Below are positions 22,319 to 31,096 of a stretch of DNA of 49,868 nucleotides, piece after piece. The stretch is from assembly GCA_964569555.1 (NCBI GenBank), contig CAZMTT010000002.1, positions 1 to 49,868 on the forward strand, in the 5' to 3' direction. Both the position numbers and the translations under genes were made by a program. The stretch's first letter is position 1, and each line of letters opens with the position of its first letter. The notes beneath the pieces are model-generated. The model saw only the letters and a list, made by a program, of their open reading frames with translations. It did not search any database and was not told the DNA's origin. This DNA comes from G020353235 sp964569555 (GTDB taxonomy: Bacteria > Chloroflexota > Dehalococcoidia > Dehalococcoidales > JAUYDJ01).

Positions 22319-23227
22319 TTACCACCTTTTAGCTGGTTCCAGCCATTCCTTCCGCACTCTCTTTTGTATATAGGGTACCGCCAGCACCACCACCACTAAC
22401 AGGGCAGTGATAAGCTTCAGGTCACCGGGAGCCATACCCAGCCTGAGGGCGATAGTTATGAATAAGCGATAGACAAAGGTACCGCCCAGGCAGGCGAGCA
22501 ATATCGTGGCGATTCCCTTGGGATGAAACAGCCCTTCGCCGATTATCACTGCCGCCAGCCCCAGCACAATCATACCGATGCCCATACCGACATCGCTGAA
22601 TCCCTGGTTTTGGGCCACCAGGGCGCCGGCCAGGGCCACCAGCCCGTTGGAAACAGCGCAACCCAGCAGTACCGTCTTGTCGGTATCAACGCCGAACCCG
22701 CGCACCATTTCCTCATTATCGCCGGTGGCTCTTAAGGCTAAGCCGATTTCGGTGCGTAAAAACCAGTTCAGTACCACGAAAAGGATGGTGACCGCTACCG
22801 ATACCAGAATGATGGATACGACCAGTCCGCCGCGTAAGCCAAAGAGCTCGGCAATGACATCAAAGCTGGTCACCTCGCGCAGCAGAGGGACGTTAGCCCC
22901 GCTCATTATCCTCAAATTGATGGAATAAAGCCCGACCATCATCAGAATGCCGGCGAGCAGGGCACTGATTCTGAGCTTGGTGTTGAGCAGTCCGGTTACC
23001 AGCCCGGCGGCCAGCCCGCCGCCAAGAGCCGCCAGTGTAGCCAGAAAGGGGTTGACACCAGCCACAATCAGCACCGCCGCGATGGCGCCACCCAGAGGAA
23101 AAGTGCCGTCTACGCTGAGGTCAGGAAAGGCCAGAACCCGAAAGGTGATATAAACACCGATAGCGACCAGACCAAAGACTAACCCTTCGTAGCAGGCTAC
23201 GCCAAGGATGTTTCCGAAGATATCCAA
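22319..23227 (-). CDS. ABC transporter permease of a TrpX-type importer
   Basis: 302 residues, about 8-9 hydrophobic segments, branched-chain amino acid permease superfamily (the MDIFGNILGVACYEGLVFGLVAIGVYITFRVLAFPDLSVDGTFPLGGA start is characteristic of the TrpY-like group). The start codon is TTG at 23227 with GGAG six bases upstream. Its stop overlaps or nearly touches the ATPase start. Between it and the binding-protein gene is a 63-base gap with an AT-rich hairpin (CAATAAA at 23255-23261 with TTTATTG nearby). Confidence 0.92.
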   Translation of the reverse strand: MDIFGNILGVACYEGLVFGLVAIGVYITFRVLAFPDLSVDGTFPLGGAIAAVLIVAGVNPFLATLAALGGGLAAGLVTGLLNTKLRISALLAGILMMVGLYSINLRIMSGANVPLLREVTSFDVIAELFGLRGGLVVSIILVSVAVTILFVVLNWFLRTEIGLALRATGDNEEMVRGFGVDTDKTVLLGCAVSNGLVALAGALVAQNQGFSDVGMGIGMIVLGLAAVIIGEGLFHPKGIATILLACLGGTFVYRLFITIALRLGMAPGDLKLITALLVVVVLAVPYIQKRVRKEWLEPAKRW

Positions 23228-23290
23228 TCTTGTCTCCGGTGCCAGGTTTGGAAATCAATAAATATTTTATTGTTTGTGCCTGGTGCAGGC

Positions 23291-24289
23291 TTATTCCCCG
23301 ACAATATCAGTGGCTTTGTCCAGCACCGACTGAGGGATGGTTACGCCCATCCGCTCGGCCGCTGACGGGTTCAAAAACAGGTCGGTCATATCCACTTTCT
23401 TGACCGGGATGTCAGCCGGACTCTCGCCCTTCAGAATACGGGCAGCCACCTGACCGCATTCTCGGCCTAATTGATAGTAGTCGATACCGGGAGTGCCGAT
23501 GGCGCCCCTCTCCACGGTGGCGACATCAGCGGCGAAGAGCGGTATCTGGTTCTCTTCACTGACCTTCACCACCGACTCAAAGGCGGATACCACCGTGTTG
23601 TCGGTGGGAATCCAGATGACATCAACTCTGCCGACCAGTGATTGGGCTGCCGCCAGCACATCGGCTGATGTAGCCGCGGTAGCCTCCACGATTTCGGTGA
23701 TACCCAGGCCGGGGGCTACTTTCTTCAGTTCATCTACCTGCACTTTTGAGTTTACTTCACCGGCATTGTAGATGACGCCCAGCTTCTTAGCATCGGGCAC
23801 AATATCAACCGCCAGCTGTATCTGAGCGCCCACATCAGCCCAGTCGCTGATGCCGGTGACACTGCCGCCGGGGCTTTCCCAGCTGGCCACCAGGCCCGCG
23901 GCTACCGGGTCGGTTACCGAACCAAAGACTATCTCAATATCAGTGCCTTCGGCGGCCTGGACGCAGGCCTGCGCGGTGGGGGTAGCTATGGCCAGAATCA
24001 GGTCGACCTTATCGGTGACGAACTTCTGGGCAATGGATGCGGCTACCGTCATATCGCCCTCAGGGGTGCGGTAATCATACTCCACATTTTCCCCTTCCAC
24101 GAAGCCTTCTTCAGCCATCTGGTCAATGAAGCCCTGGCGATTGGCATCCAGCGCCGGGTGAGTAACAATCTGGGTGATGCCAATCTTCATCGTGCCCGGT
24201 CCACATCCGGTCATCATCGGCAAGGCAAAAGCTAATACCATTACCAAACAAGTTACGCTGATTAATACCTTTAACCCCTTCTTTCTCAT
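23291..24289 (-). CDS. Substrate-binding lipoprotein of a TrpX-type ABC importer
   Basis: 332 residues. Signal peptide with lipobox MMTGC, lipid-modified Cys29. The mature part belongs to the ABC_sub_bind family (KIGITQIVTHPALDANRQGFIDQMAEEGFVEGENVEYDYR...ADLILAIATPTAQACVQAAE), whose best known members bind tryptophan or tyrosine, but others bind different ligands. AAAGGAGG lies before the ATG. The ligand is inference; an aromatic amino acid is plausible given the trp operon and ior genes in the window. Unlike the trp operon it has no T-box upstream. Confidence 0.9.
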   Translation of the reverse strand: MRKKGLKVLISVTCLVMVLAFALPMMTGCGPGTMKIGITQIVTHPALDANRQGFIDQMAEEGFVEGENVEYDYRTPEGDMTVAASIAQKFVTDKVDLILAIATPTAQACVQAAEGTDIEIVFGSVTDPVAAGLVASWESPGGSVTGISDWADVGAQIQLAVDIVPDAKKLGVIYNAGEVNSKVQVDELKKVAPGLGITEIVEATAATSADVLAAAQSLVGRVDVIWIPTDNTVVSAFESVVKVSEENQIPLFAADVATVERGAIGTPGIDYYQLGRECGQVAARILKGESPADIPVKKVDMTDLFLNPSAAERMGVTIPQSVLDKATDIVGE

Positions 24290-24403
24290 TTGAAACCTCC
24301 TTTATTGTGATATTATCCATCCGGATGATGGGTAGTGCTCACATATCTCTGGCAGCCTCCTCTCTGAATGATGCTGACTTTCTCTTCGTTTTAATACCCA
24401 CCC

Positions 24404-24432
24404 AATATATCACGTTTCACAGGTGTGGGCAA
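24404..24432 (-). promoter_or_regulatory. Promoter of the TrpX-type importer
   Basis: On the minus strand: TTGCCC (24432-24427), 17-bp spacer, TATATT (24409-24404). It gives a leader of about 105 nt containing CATCCGGATG (24318-24327), a perfect palindrome, but no terminator followed by T's and no T-box motif. Confidence 0.6.
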
Positions 24433-24524
24433 ACTAATTTAGTTCCCTTTCCAGACATAAATTGAATTCCGAGCTGTAGAATAGTAATATAAGTAGCGAT
24501 ATCAGGAGGTAAAGGGTTTTACCG

Positions 24525-24797
24525 ATGGTAGATTGGCAGGTAACCGCGACCACGATTTACTGTGATGCGGTGGATGATGAAGTGACCCTGCTGGTGAATA
24601 AAGACGGCACGGCGCAATGTATCGCCTACCAGCGGTATGGCGAGCCGGATAAAGAAACGGTCAAGCTGATGAAGAAGAAAGAGAGCCAGCTGAAGCGGCA
24701 CCTGGCCTGTGAGGGCCCGGAGTGCTACCGGCTGACTCAGTACCGCGACAAGCTGTTCGCTGAGGAAGCCGGAAGAGGGGCTAAAGGTGAGCGATAA
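24525..24797 (+). CDS. Small cysteine-containing protein upstream of livG
   Basis: 90 residues, not recognised. N-terminal half is beta-like (VTATTIYCDAVDDEVTLLVNKDGTAQC), C-terminal half a charged helix with LKRHLACEGPECYRL, where two Cys are five residues apart. Four Cys in all could bind a metal. AAAGGG precedes the ATG by eight bases (AGGAGG is further up). Its last 11 bases overlap the livG start, so it is translationally coupled to a transporter ATPase. Confidence 0.75.
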   Translation: MVDWQVTATTIYCDAVDDEVTLLVNKDGTAQCIAYQRYGEPDKETVKLMKKKESQLKRHLACEGPECYRLTQYRDKLFAEEAGRGAKGER

Positions 24798-25659
24798 AGA
24801 GAAACCGGCGCTGAAGCCGTCAACCAGCCCCCCGCCCGGCAAAGAGAGTCAAAATCGGGTAAAGATACGCATTGAAAACCTGTCCCTTGACTTTGGCGGG
24901 GTGAAAGCCCTGGATGATATCAGTCTGGAAATAAAAGAAAACGAAATTCTGGCCATTATCGGCCCCAATGGTGCCGGTAAGACCTGCCTGCTGAATTGCA
25001 TCAGCGGCTTCTACAAGCCGCAAAAGGGCGAGATATATTATGATGCCAGGCGCATCACCCGCATCCGCCCCGACCGGGCGGCCCGGCTCGGTCTGGCGCG
25101 CACCTTCCAGAATATTGAGCTTTATACTGGCCTGAGCACCCTGGACAATATTATGGCCGCCCGGCACGTGCTCATGAAACAGAACTTCCTGGCCAGTTCC
25201 CTCTATTTCGGCTGGGCGCATAGTGAAGAGATTGAACACCGCCGAACGGTGGAGGATATTATCGATTTTCTGGAGATAGAGCCGATTAGAAAAAGGGTGG
25301 TCGGCGTCCTGCCCTACGGCATGCGCAAGCGGGTTGAGCTGGGCCGTGCCCTGGCTCTGGAACCGACCGTGCTGCTCCTTGACGAACCGATGGCGGGCAT
25401 GAATCTGGAGGAGAAAGAGGACATCGCCCGCTTCATCATTGATATCTTCGAGGGGCAGGGGGTTACCTATCCCGAAACGCCGGTGTTAAGGGACGGGGTC
25501 AATTGTATTGTCCTGGTGGAACATGATATGGGGGTGGTGATGGATATCGCCGACCGGGTGGTGGTGCTTGATTTCGGGCGTAAAATCGCCGAAGGTACCC
25601 CTGACCAAATTAGAACTAACCCTGAAGTTATCGCTGCCTATCTGGGCCAAGAGAAATAG
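24787..25659 (+). CDS. livG: Branched-chain-type ABC transporter ATPase (LivG-like)
   Basis: 290 residues. Walker A GPNGAGKT (59-66), signature LPYGMRKRVELG (from residue 175, one residue off the usual LSYG), Walker B VLLLDEP with Asp199-Glu200, H-loop in LVEHDMGVVMDIADRV, and the LivG-type C-terminus. An inserted segment (GQGVTYPETPVLRDGVN) lies before the H-loop. GTG start. It is on the plus strand, opposite to all other liv genes, and converges with paaK with one base between. Presumably it pairs with LivF, LivH and LivM encoded at 26938-31096. Confidence 0.92.
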   Translation: MSDKEKPALKPSTSPPPGKESQNRVKIRIENLSLDFGGVKALDDISLEIKENEILAIIGPNGAGKTCLLNCISGFYKPQKGEIYYDARRITRIRPDRAARLGLARTFQNIELYTGLSTLDNIMAARHVLMKQNFLASSLYFGWAHSEEIEHRRTVEDIIDFLEIEPIRKRVVGVLPYGMRKRVELGRALALEPTVLLLDEPMAGMNLEEKEDIARFIIDIFEGQGVTYPETPVLRDGVNCIVLVEHDMGVVMDIADRVVVLDFGRKIAEGTPDQIRTNPEVIAAYLGQEK

Positions 25660-25660
25660 C

Positions 25661-26947
25661 CTATTCCCAGCTTCTTTCATCCACGATTGCCTGGTGCTCT
25701 TCGGGTATGCTCCCCGCTGCCACCAGCTCAATCTTATCCAGCTTCATGCGGCAAATTTCCTGGAACCTTCGGCCCAGGTCATCAGCCAGCTTCTTTTTAT
25801 CTACGGCTTCGCCTTTCAGCTCAGCCTTGAGGGTCATCACGTCCCGATAGGCACTGCGCCCGACTATTATCTGAAATCGGGAGATAGAGCTAAAGCCGGC
25901 CATAGCCTGTTCCGCCTGTCGGGCAACGACGAACATCCCCCTGACTTTAACCGCATCGCTGGTCCGTCCCACGATGCCGGTCAAGCGGTTAGCGGTGCGT
26001 CCGCAGGGGCAGGCTTCGGTGATATAGGCGGACAGGTCACCGGTGCCAAAACGGATAAGCCCCCAGGTCTTGTTATGAATGGGGGTCACCACGATTTCAC
26101 CGGTCTGGTTGGGCCCCATCTGTTTCCCGGTCTCGTGGTCAGCTATTTCAACGACATATTCGTCCATCAGGTGCATGCCCGATTTCTGGCGGCACTCGTA
26201 GGCGATGGCGCCACCCGGCTCGGTAACCGCATAGGCCTGGGCGGTGGCGATGTGATAGTCCTCCTCAAGGGTTACCCTCATTGAGGGCGGCAGCATCTCA
26301 CCGGTGAACCAGGCAAGGCGCAGGGCAAAGTCCCGACTGAAGTTATAGCCCATCTCCTCGGCGCGTTTGATGATGGTCATCAGAAACGAGGGGGTGCCCA
26401 CGAAGCCGCTAACCCTGAGGTCATGCATGGTCTGTATCTGGGTCTCGGTGTTGCCGATGCCCATCGGTATGGCGGTTGCCCCACAATGCTTCAGCGCTTC
26501 GTGAAACAGAATGCCACCCGGTGACATATGATAGGTGAAGGTATTGATGACAATGTCGCCCTTTCTGAAGCCAGCCGCCCAGAAGGACTTGGCGAACCAC
26601 TTGATGCCGGAGTGCTGGATGGGCTCATAAACCGGTCCCGGTGAGATAAAGACGCGTTCCACATCCGGCACGGGAACAGCCAGAAATCCGCCGTAGGGGG
26701 GACTTTTCTTCTGCCACTCAATCAGGTCGGTCTTTCTGATGATGGGCAGCTTTTCCAGGTCTTTTACGGTGCCAATCCGGGCGGGGCTAACCCTGGCCTC
26801 GTCAAACATCTTCTTTACCGTGGCGGCATGGCGGTAGGCGTTAGCTACCGTCCGGGACAGCTGCTGGTTCTGGTATTTCTGCCTGGCCTCCGCCGGCATT
26901 GTCTCCAGTTCATCAAAAAATTCATCTGGCTTAGCTTTTACAGCCAT
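25661..26947 (-). CDS. Phenylacetate-CoA ligase family protein
   Basis: 428 residues, the usual length for PaaK-type adenylate-forming ligases. Features: HSGIKWFAKSFWAAGFRKGDIVINTFTYHMSPGG, GTPSFLMTIIKRAEE, AYAVTEPGGAIAYEC, and the C-terminal FGTGDLSAYITEACPCGRTANRLTGIVGRTSDAVKVRGMFV, whose Cys-x-Cys-Gly is standard. The usual N-terminal SSGTTGKP loop is replaced by ISPGPVYEPIQHSG, so nucleotide binding may differ from true PaaK. It should form an acyl- or aryl-CoA from a carboxylate, ATP and CoA; the substrate is unknown. Its start overlaps the end of livF by 10 bases. Confidence 0.85.
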   Translation of the reverse strand: MAVKAKPDEFFDELETMPAEARQKYQNQQLSRTVANAYRHAATVKKMFDEARVSPARIGTVKDLEKLPIIRKTDLIEWQKKSPPYGGFLAVPVPDVERVFISPGPVYEPIQHSGIKWFAKSFWAAGFRKGDIVINTFTYHMSPGGILFHEALKHCGATAIPMGIGNTETQIQTMHDLRVSGFVGTPSFLMTIIKRAEEMGYNFSRDFALRLAWFTGEMLPPSMRVTLEEDYHIATAQAYAVTEPGGAIAYECRQKSGMHLMDEYVVEIADHETGKQMGPNQTGEIVVTPIHNKTWGLIRFGTGDLSAYITEACPCGRTANRLTGIVGRTSDAVKVRGMFVVARQAEQAMAGFSSISRFQIIVGRSAYRDVMTLKAELKGEAVDKKKLADDLGRRFQEICRMKLDKIELVAAGSIPEEHQAIVDERSWE

Positions 26948-27729
26948 CGCTTGCGCCTCTTATAGTGCTTTACTTCCCGGTAGCTCTTCTTGGTGCCCAT
27001 AGCGGACAGGCCCATATAAAATTCTTTGACATCCTCGTTATTGCTCAGGAAATCGGCGGTACCGTCAAGGACAACGCGGCCATTTTCCATCACGTAGCCG
27101 TAGTCGGCGATACTGAGCGCAATTCTGACATTCTGCTCCACCAGCAGCACCGAGGTCTTGTGTTCGGTGTTAAAGCGCCGGATGATGTCGTATATTTCCT
27201 CCACCAGCAGCGGCGCCAGACCGAGCGATGGCTCATCCAGCATCATGAGCTTGGGGGTAGCCATCATAGCCCGACCGATGACCAGCATCTGCTGCTCGCC
27301 TCCCGATAGATAGCCGGCGGTGTTGCGCCGCAGCTCTTTCAGCCGGGGGAAGTAATCATAGACCATCTCCAGGTCCGGCTTCACCCCGCTGCGGTCGCGG
27401 CGGTTAAAAGCCCCCACCAGCAGGTTTTCTTCGGTAGTCAGGTGCTCAAAGACGCGGCGTCCCTCTAAAGCCTGAATAATGCCCAGCTTGCCGATTTCTT
27501 CAGCGCTTTTTTTATCTATCCGGGCACCGTTCCACTCAATGCTGCCATCGGTTACCTCACCTTCCTCAACGTGAAGCAGGCCGGATATCGCCTTGAGGGT
27601 GGTGCTTTTGCCGGCACCATTGGCGCCGAGCAGGGTCACAATCGCCCCATCCTCTACCTCCAGCGAGACACCGTGCAGCACCCGGATAACATTGAGGTAG
27701 GTCACCTCAATGTTATTTAATTTGAGCAT
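26938..27729 (-). CDS. livF: Branched-chain-type ABC transporter ATPase (LivF-like)
   Basis: 263 residues. Walker A GANGAGKST (35-43), signature LSGGEQQMLVIGRAM, Walker B LMMLDEPSLGLAP, H-loop VLLVEQNV as in LivF. The C-terminal tail is basic (TKKSYREVKHYKRRKRW), longer than in E. coli LivF. AGAGGTAG precedes the ATG. It follows the binding-protein gene after a strong hairpin. Confidence 0.94.
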   Translation of the reverse strand: MLKLNNIEVTYLNVIRVLHGVSLEVEDGAIVTLLGANGAGKSTTLKAISGLLHVEEGEVTDGSIEWNGARIDKKSAEEIGKLGIIQALEGRRVFEHLTTEENLLVGAFNRRDRSGVKPDLEMVYDYFPRLKELRRNTAGYLSGGEQQMLVIGRAMMATPKLMMLDEPSLGLAPLLVEEIYDIIRRFNTEHKTSVLLVEQNVRIALSIADYGYVMENGRVVLDGTADFLSNNEDVKEFYMGLSAMGTKKSYREVKHYKRRKRWL

Positions 27730-27752
27730 ATCTACCTCTTATTCTTATTCAG

Positions 27753-27782
27753 GTGGGGGCTCTGCAGTCACAGAGCCCCCAC
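27753..27782 (-). terminator. Intercistronic hairpin between livK and livF
   Basis: Perfect 12-bp stem (GTGGGGGCTCTG at 27753-27764 with CAGAGCCCCCAC at 27771-27782), 6-nt loop. On the minus strand no T run follows, so it more likely protects the 3' end of the binding-protein message or partly terminates, giving more binding protein than ATPase. Confidence 0.75.
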
Positions 27783-27795
27783 TTAATAATTATGA

Positions 27796-29058
27796 CTACT
27801 TGCCGAACCAGTCAAAGTCCTCGTATTTGACCATGGGTGCTTCCACCCAGCCGCTTATTGGGGTGATTACCCCGTTCTGTATCTGGAAAACCCTGACTGA
27901 CTTGGACAGTCGGTTGTCCCCGGGGGTGTAGCTGACCGGGCCATGAAGACCGCCGATGTCATAGTCTTTGAGCTTCTGAATACCCTGGGTCTCCAGGGCT
28001 CGCCAGGCATCTACATCTCCCTTGGCCAGGGTGTCATAGCCGACATTCCCCACGGCTACCCGCAGAATCTCAGCCATAATCAGGCTCTGCGCCCAGGAGG
28101 TGATGTAGTCCATATTGCCCTCATCTGCGGGGTGGAGATTGCGGCAGTACTCGGTCATCTTAGCCATGCCGGGTACGTCGTCGCCCCAGTTCACGGTGGG
28201 GAACACCCCGTAGACACCCTCGACAATATCGGCGCCGGCGATGTCAACCAGTGCCTTGGTAATACCGGCATGCCCCAGGCCGATGGTTACGCCCGGATAC
28301 AGGCCCAGGTCGTAAGCGTTCTTGATGATAACCGCCGTCGGTGCCGGTGTGCTGGAGATATAGAGCACATCGGGGTTTGATGCCTTAATTCGGGTCAGGG
28401 ACTCCATCTCCGAGGTGGTGGTCGCGGCGTGCTCATCAACCGAGATAATCTCAATACCCAGCTCGTCAGCCTTGGCCTTGAAGGCATCGCGGGCACCGTA
28501 GCCGGTGGGGTTATTCAAGAGGTGCAGGGCAAACTTTGGTTTTCGCGCCTCTTGCCAAATATTTTCCATGAAATAGCTGGCAAAGGCCAGGGCATCGTCA
28601 CCGTAGTCCGGCATCTGGCCGTAGATATGCTGGGGGGGGCGGTACAGGCTGGGGGCGGTGAAAGAAGCCAGCCCGGGAAACTCAGCCCGGTTGGCAATCT
28701 CCATGCTCGCCGACATCATTGCCGAAGAAGAAGTGGCGAACATGAGGCAGCCTTCGTCCATGAATCTATTAACATTGGTGACCACTTTGGCCGCATCATA
28801 GCCATTGTCCAGCCATATCAGCTCAACCGGGTAGCCGGCAGCACCATCGAGTTCGGCATTGACATATTCAATGGCGTCCCGATTGGCGTCCCCCATCGGG
28901 GCTCCCTTTTCGGCTGCCTTGCCGGTTGATGGTGTGGTTATGCCTATCTTCAGTGTCTTGGCTTCGCCGGGAGCACAGGCGCTGCCTAAAGGCAGCATGG
29001 CTACCATCAAGGCGAGGCAGATGAGTCCAGCAAATATCACGAATTTTCGGTTTTTCAT
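27796..29058 (-). CDS. livK: Branched-chain-type ABC transporter substrate-binding lipoprotein
   Basis: 420 residues, periplasmic-binding-protein type I fold (Peripla_BP_6). Signal peptide with Cys28 (LPLGSACAPG) as likely lipid anchor. The mature part begins LKIGITTPSTGKAAEKGAPMGDANRDAIEYVN, and continues with the usual lobe pattern (TSSSAMMSASMEIANRAEFPGLASFTAP). Such proteins bind amino acids, aromatic acids, amides or short acids; the surrounding acyl-CoA ligases suggest a carboxylate rather than Leu/Ile/Val. AGGAGG precedes the ATG. Confidence 0.92.
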   Translation of the reverse strand: MKNRKFVIFAGLICLALMVAMLPLGSACAPGEAKTLKIGITTPSTGKAAEKGAPMGDANRDAIEYVNAELDGAAGYPVELIWLDNGYDAAKVVTNVNRFMDEGCLMFATSSSAMMSASMEIANRAEFPGLASFTAPSLYRPPQHIYGQMPDYGDDALAFASYFMENIWQEARKPKFALHLLNNPTGYGARDAFKAKADELGIEIISVDEHAATTTSEMESLTRIKASNPDVLYISSTPAPTAVIIKNAYDLGLYPGVTIGLGHAGITKALVDIAGADIVEGVYGVFPTVNWGDDVPGMAKMTEYCRNLHPADEGNMDYITSWAQSLIMAEILRVAVGNVGYDTLAKGDVDAWRALETQGIQKLKDYDIGGLHGPVSYTPGDNRLSKSVRVFQIQNGVITPISGWVEAPMVKYEDFDWFGK

Positions 29059-29149
29059 CTTAATTCCTCCTTGAAGATTTAAGTCAGCCTCCTTTCTGAT
29101 TTAATTCGTTACATTGTAATATATACCTCCTTTTTTGGCTAGTGTTTGA

Positions 29150-30205
29150 CTAGTACGAGAATGGCCACAGGCGATAAGCGGACTTGAACAGGTTCCAGCG
29201 GTGGGCAAGTCCCCGTGGCTCAAGTATCAAAAACAGCACGATTATCAGGCCGAACAGCATCGGGGCGACACCGGTGGCAAATCCGGAGGGCAGGGCGGTG
29301 AAGGTTGACTCCAGCGAGGGCACCACCGCCACGGTTAACACCTGCTGGAGCAGGCGGATGAAGACTACCCCGAAGATAGGTCCCAGGGTGGTGCCCAGAC
29401 CACCGATGATTACCATGCCGATATACAGTATGGATTCGGTCAGGGAAAAGTGCTCGGCGTTCATGAAGCCAATCCAGTGAGCCATCAGTGAGCCGGCTAT
29501 CCCGGCCAGAAAACAGCCGATAAAGAAGGCCAGCAGTTTGTAGTAGAAAATATTGATGCCCATTACCTGGGCGGCCAGGTCGTTGTCCCGTATGGCAATG
29601 AAGGCTCTGCCGACCCTGGTCCGGGCCAGGTTCTTGGCAAAGAAAATAACCAGAATCACGATGCCGATGATGAGATAGAACTGGCTTGCCTCGCCGTGAA
29701 AGGTAAACCCCCCGATAGAAGCCTCGGGCACCGGTATGCCGACGAAGCCGCCGGTTACGGAAGACCAGTGGTTGATGACCCAGATGATGATGAACTGGGC
29801 GGCAATGGTAGTAATCGCCAGATAGAAGCCCTTGACCCGGATTGAGGGAATGCCGAAGATAAGCCCGACCAGTCCCGCCATCAAGCCGGCACAGATTAGG
29901 CCGACCAGGAACGGGAACTCCAGCCGGTGGGTCAGCACCGCTGAGGTATAGGCGCCCACGGCGATGAAGCCGGCGTGACCGACCGATAGCTGCCCGCAGT
30001 AGCCGGTCAGAATATTCAGTCCGGTGGCGGCAATAAGGGTGATGCCAATCAGGTTAGCCACGCTCAGCAGGTAGTTGCTCAGGTAGAGGGGGGCGGTGAG
30101 CAGGAGAACCAGAAAGACAGCCATTAATACCCACTGGGTCTTGGTGCGCAGAATGGCCATGTCCTGGGCATAGGTATAATTGCGCGTTCCACTCGGTAGC
30201 GTCAT
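29150..30205 (-). CDS. livM: Branched-chain-type ABC transporter permease (LivM-like)
   Basis: 351 residues, about 9-10 hydrophobic segments. Family motifs: LLSVANLIGITLIAATGLNILTGYCGQLSVGHAGFIAVGAY near the start, and IGGLGTTLGPIFGVVF near the end. N-terminal 25 residues are polar (SGTRNYTYAQDMAIL). AGAGGAT precedes the ATG and only 3 bases separate it from livH. Confidence 0.94.
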   Translation of the reverse strand: MTLPSGTRNYTYAQDMAILRTKTQWVLMAVFLVLLLTAPLYLSNYLLSVANLIGITLIAATGLNILTGYCGQLSVGHAGFIAVGAYTSAVLTHRLEFPFLVGLICAGLMAGLVGLIFGIPSIRVKGFYLAITTIAAQFIIIWVINHWSSVTGGFVGIPVPEASIGGFTFHGEASQFYLIIGIVILVIFFAKNLARTRVGRAFIAIRDNDLAAQVMGINIFYYKLLAFFIGCFLAGIAGSLMAHWIGFMNAEHFSLTESILYIGMVIIGGLGTTLGPIFGVVFIRLLQQVLTVAVVPSLESTFTALPSGFATGVAPMLFGLIIVLFLILEPRGLAHRWNLFKSAYRLWPFSY

Positions 30206-30208
30206 AGA

Positions 30209-31096
30209 CTATATCCTCTCGATACGAACCTCGCCAAAAAGCCCGTAGGGCTTGATAATCATAACGATGATAATAATGATAAAGGGTATGATGTCTTTCA
30301 CCCCCGCCCAGCCAATAACCGGGGTAAGATAGCCCCCGCCCAGGTTCTCGCAGAGCCCGATAATCGGTCCGGCGATAATGGCGCCGATAAACGAATCAAG
30401 CCCGCCCAGTATTACCACCGAGAAGGCCTTGAGTCCGGTTTCCACCAGCCCGTAGGTAATGCCACCGATACTGGAGACCAGAATACCGCCGATGGCGGCG
30501 ACGAGGCAGGCAAACATCCATGACCGGGAGAAAATTCGGGTTACCGGGATACCACAGGCCTGAACGGCAAGCTGGTCATCGGCGGTTGCCCTCATGGCGA
30601 TACCCATGCGGTGATAACGGAAGAAGAGGGTGAGCAGGATGAATACTATCAGCGAGATACCGGCTACCCAGACATATTCTTGAGAGACCACCGCCGGGCC
30701 GATATGGATGGGCTGGGTCGGGAAGAAACGGGGCAGGGCGGCCACGCTCTTGGGCCAGATAAGGGTTACCACGCCTTCAATAAAATAGGCCACGCCCAGT
30801 GTTATCGTAATCAGAGATAAAATAGGCTGGGCAATCAGAGGACGCAGGGCGAGTCGCTCGATTACCCAGCCCAACGCTAGCGAGAACAGGATAACCAGGG
30901 GGAAAGCCAGCCACAGGGGGAAATTGGCCTGGACCAGCATTCCGTAGGTAAACCAGGCAGAGAATAATACCAGCTGACCGAGCGCCAGATTGGCGACGCT
31001 GCTCGACTTCCAGACGACGACAAAGCCGAGGGCAATCAGGGCATAAATCATCCCCACCGCCAGACCGCTAATCAGGTACTGCAGTAACTCAGCCAT
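30209..31096 (-). CDS. livH: Branched-chain-type ABC transporter permease (LivH-like)
   Basis: 295 residues, about 8 hydrophobic segments. Motifs: YLISGLAVGMIYALIALGFVVVWKSSSVANLALGQ at the N-terminus, FRYHRMGIAMRATADDQLAVQACGI, and VILGGLDSFIGAIIAGPIIG. Its ATG overlaps the stop of the acyl-CoA ligase gene in a TAATG junction, so the two are coupled. Confidence 0.94.
   Translation of the reverse strand: MAELLQYLISGLAVGMIYALIALGFVVVWKSSSVANLALGQLVLFSAWFTYGMLVQANFPLWLAFPLVILFSLALGWVIERLALRPLIAQPILSLITITLGVAYFIEGVVTLIWPKSVAALPRFFPTQPIHIGPAVVSQEYVWVAGISLIVFILLTLFFRYHRMGIAMRATADDQLAVQACGIPVTRIFSRSWMFACLVAAIGGILVSSIGGITYGLVETGLKAFSVVILGGLDSFIGAIIAGPIIGLCENLGGGYLTPVIGWAGVKDIIPFIIIIIVMIIKPYGLFGEVRIERI

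Noticed and set aside
24290..24524. T-box before the TrpX-type importer
   Set aside because: No T-box core and no terminator with T run on the minus strand.
25568..26284. 238-residue plus-strand frame over paaK
   Set aside because: It covers a clear ligase gene on the other strand and the end of livG; no recognisable protein features.
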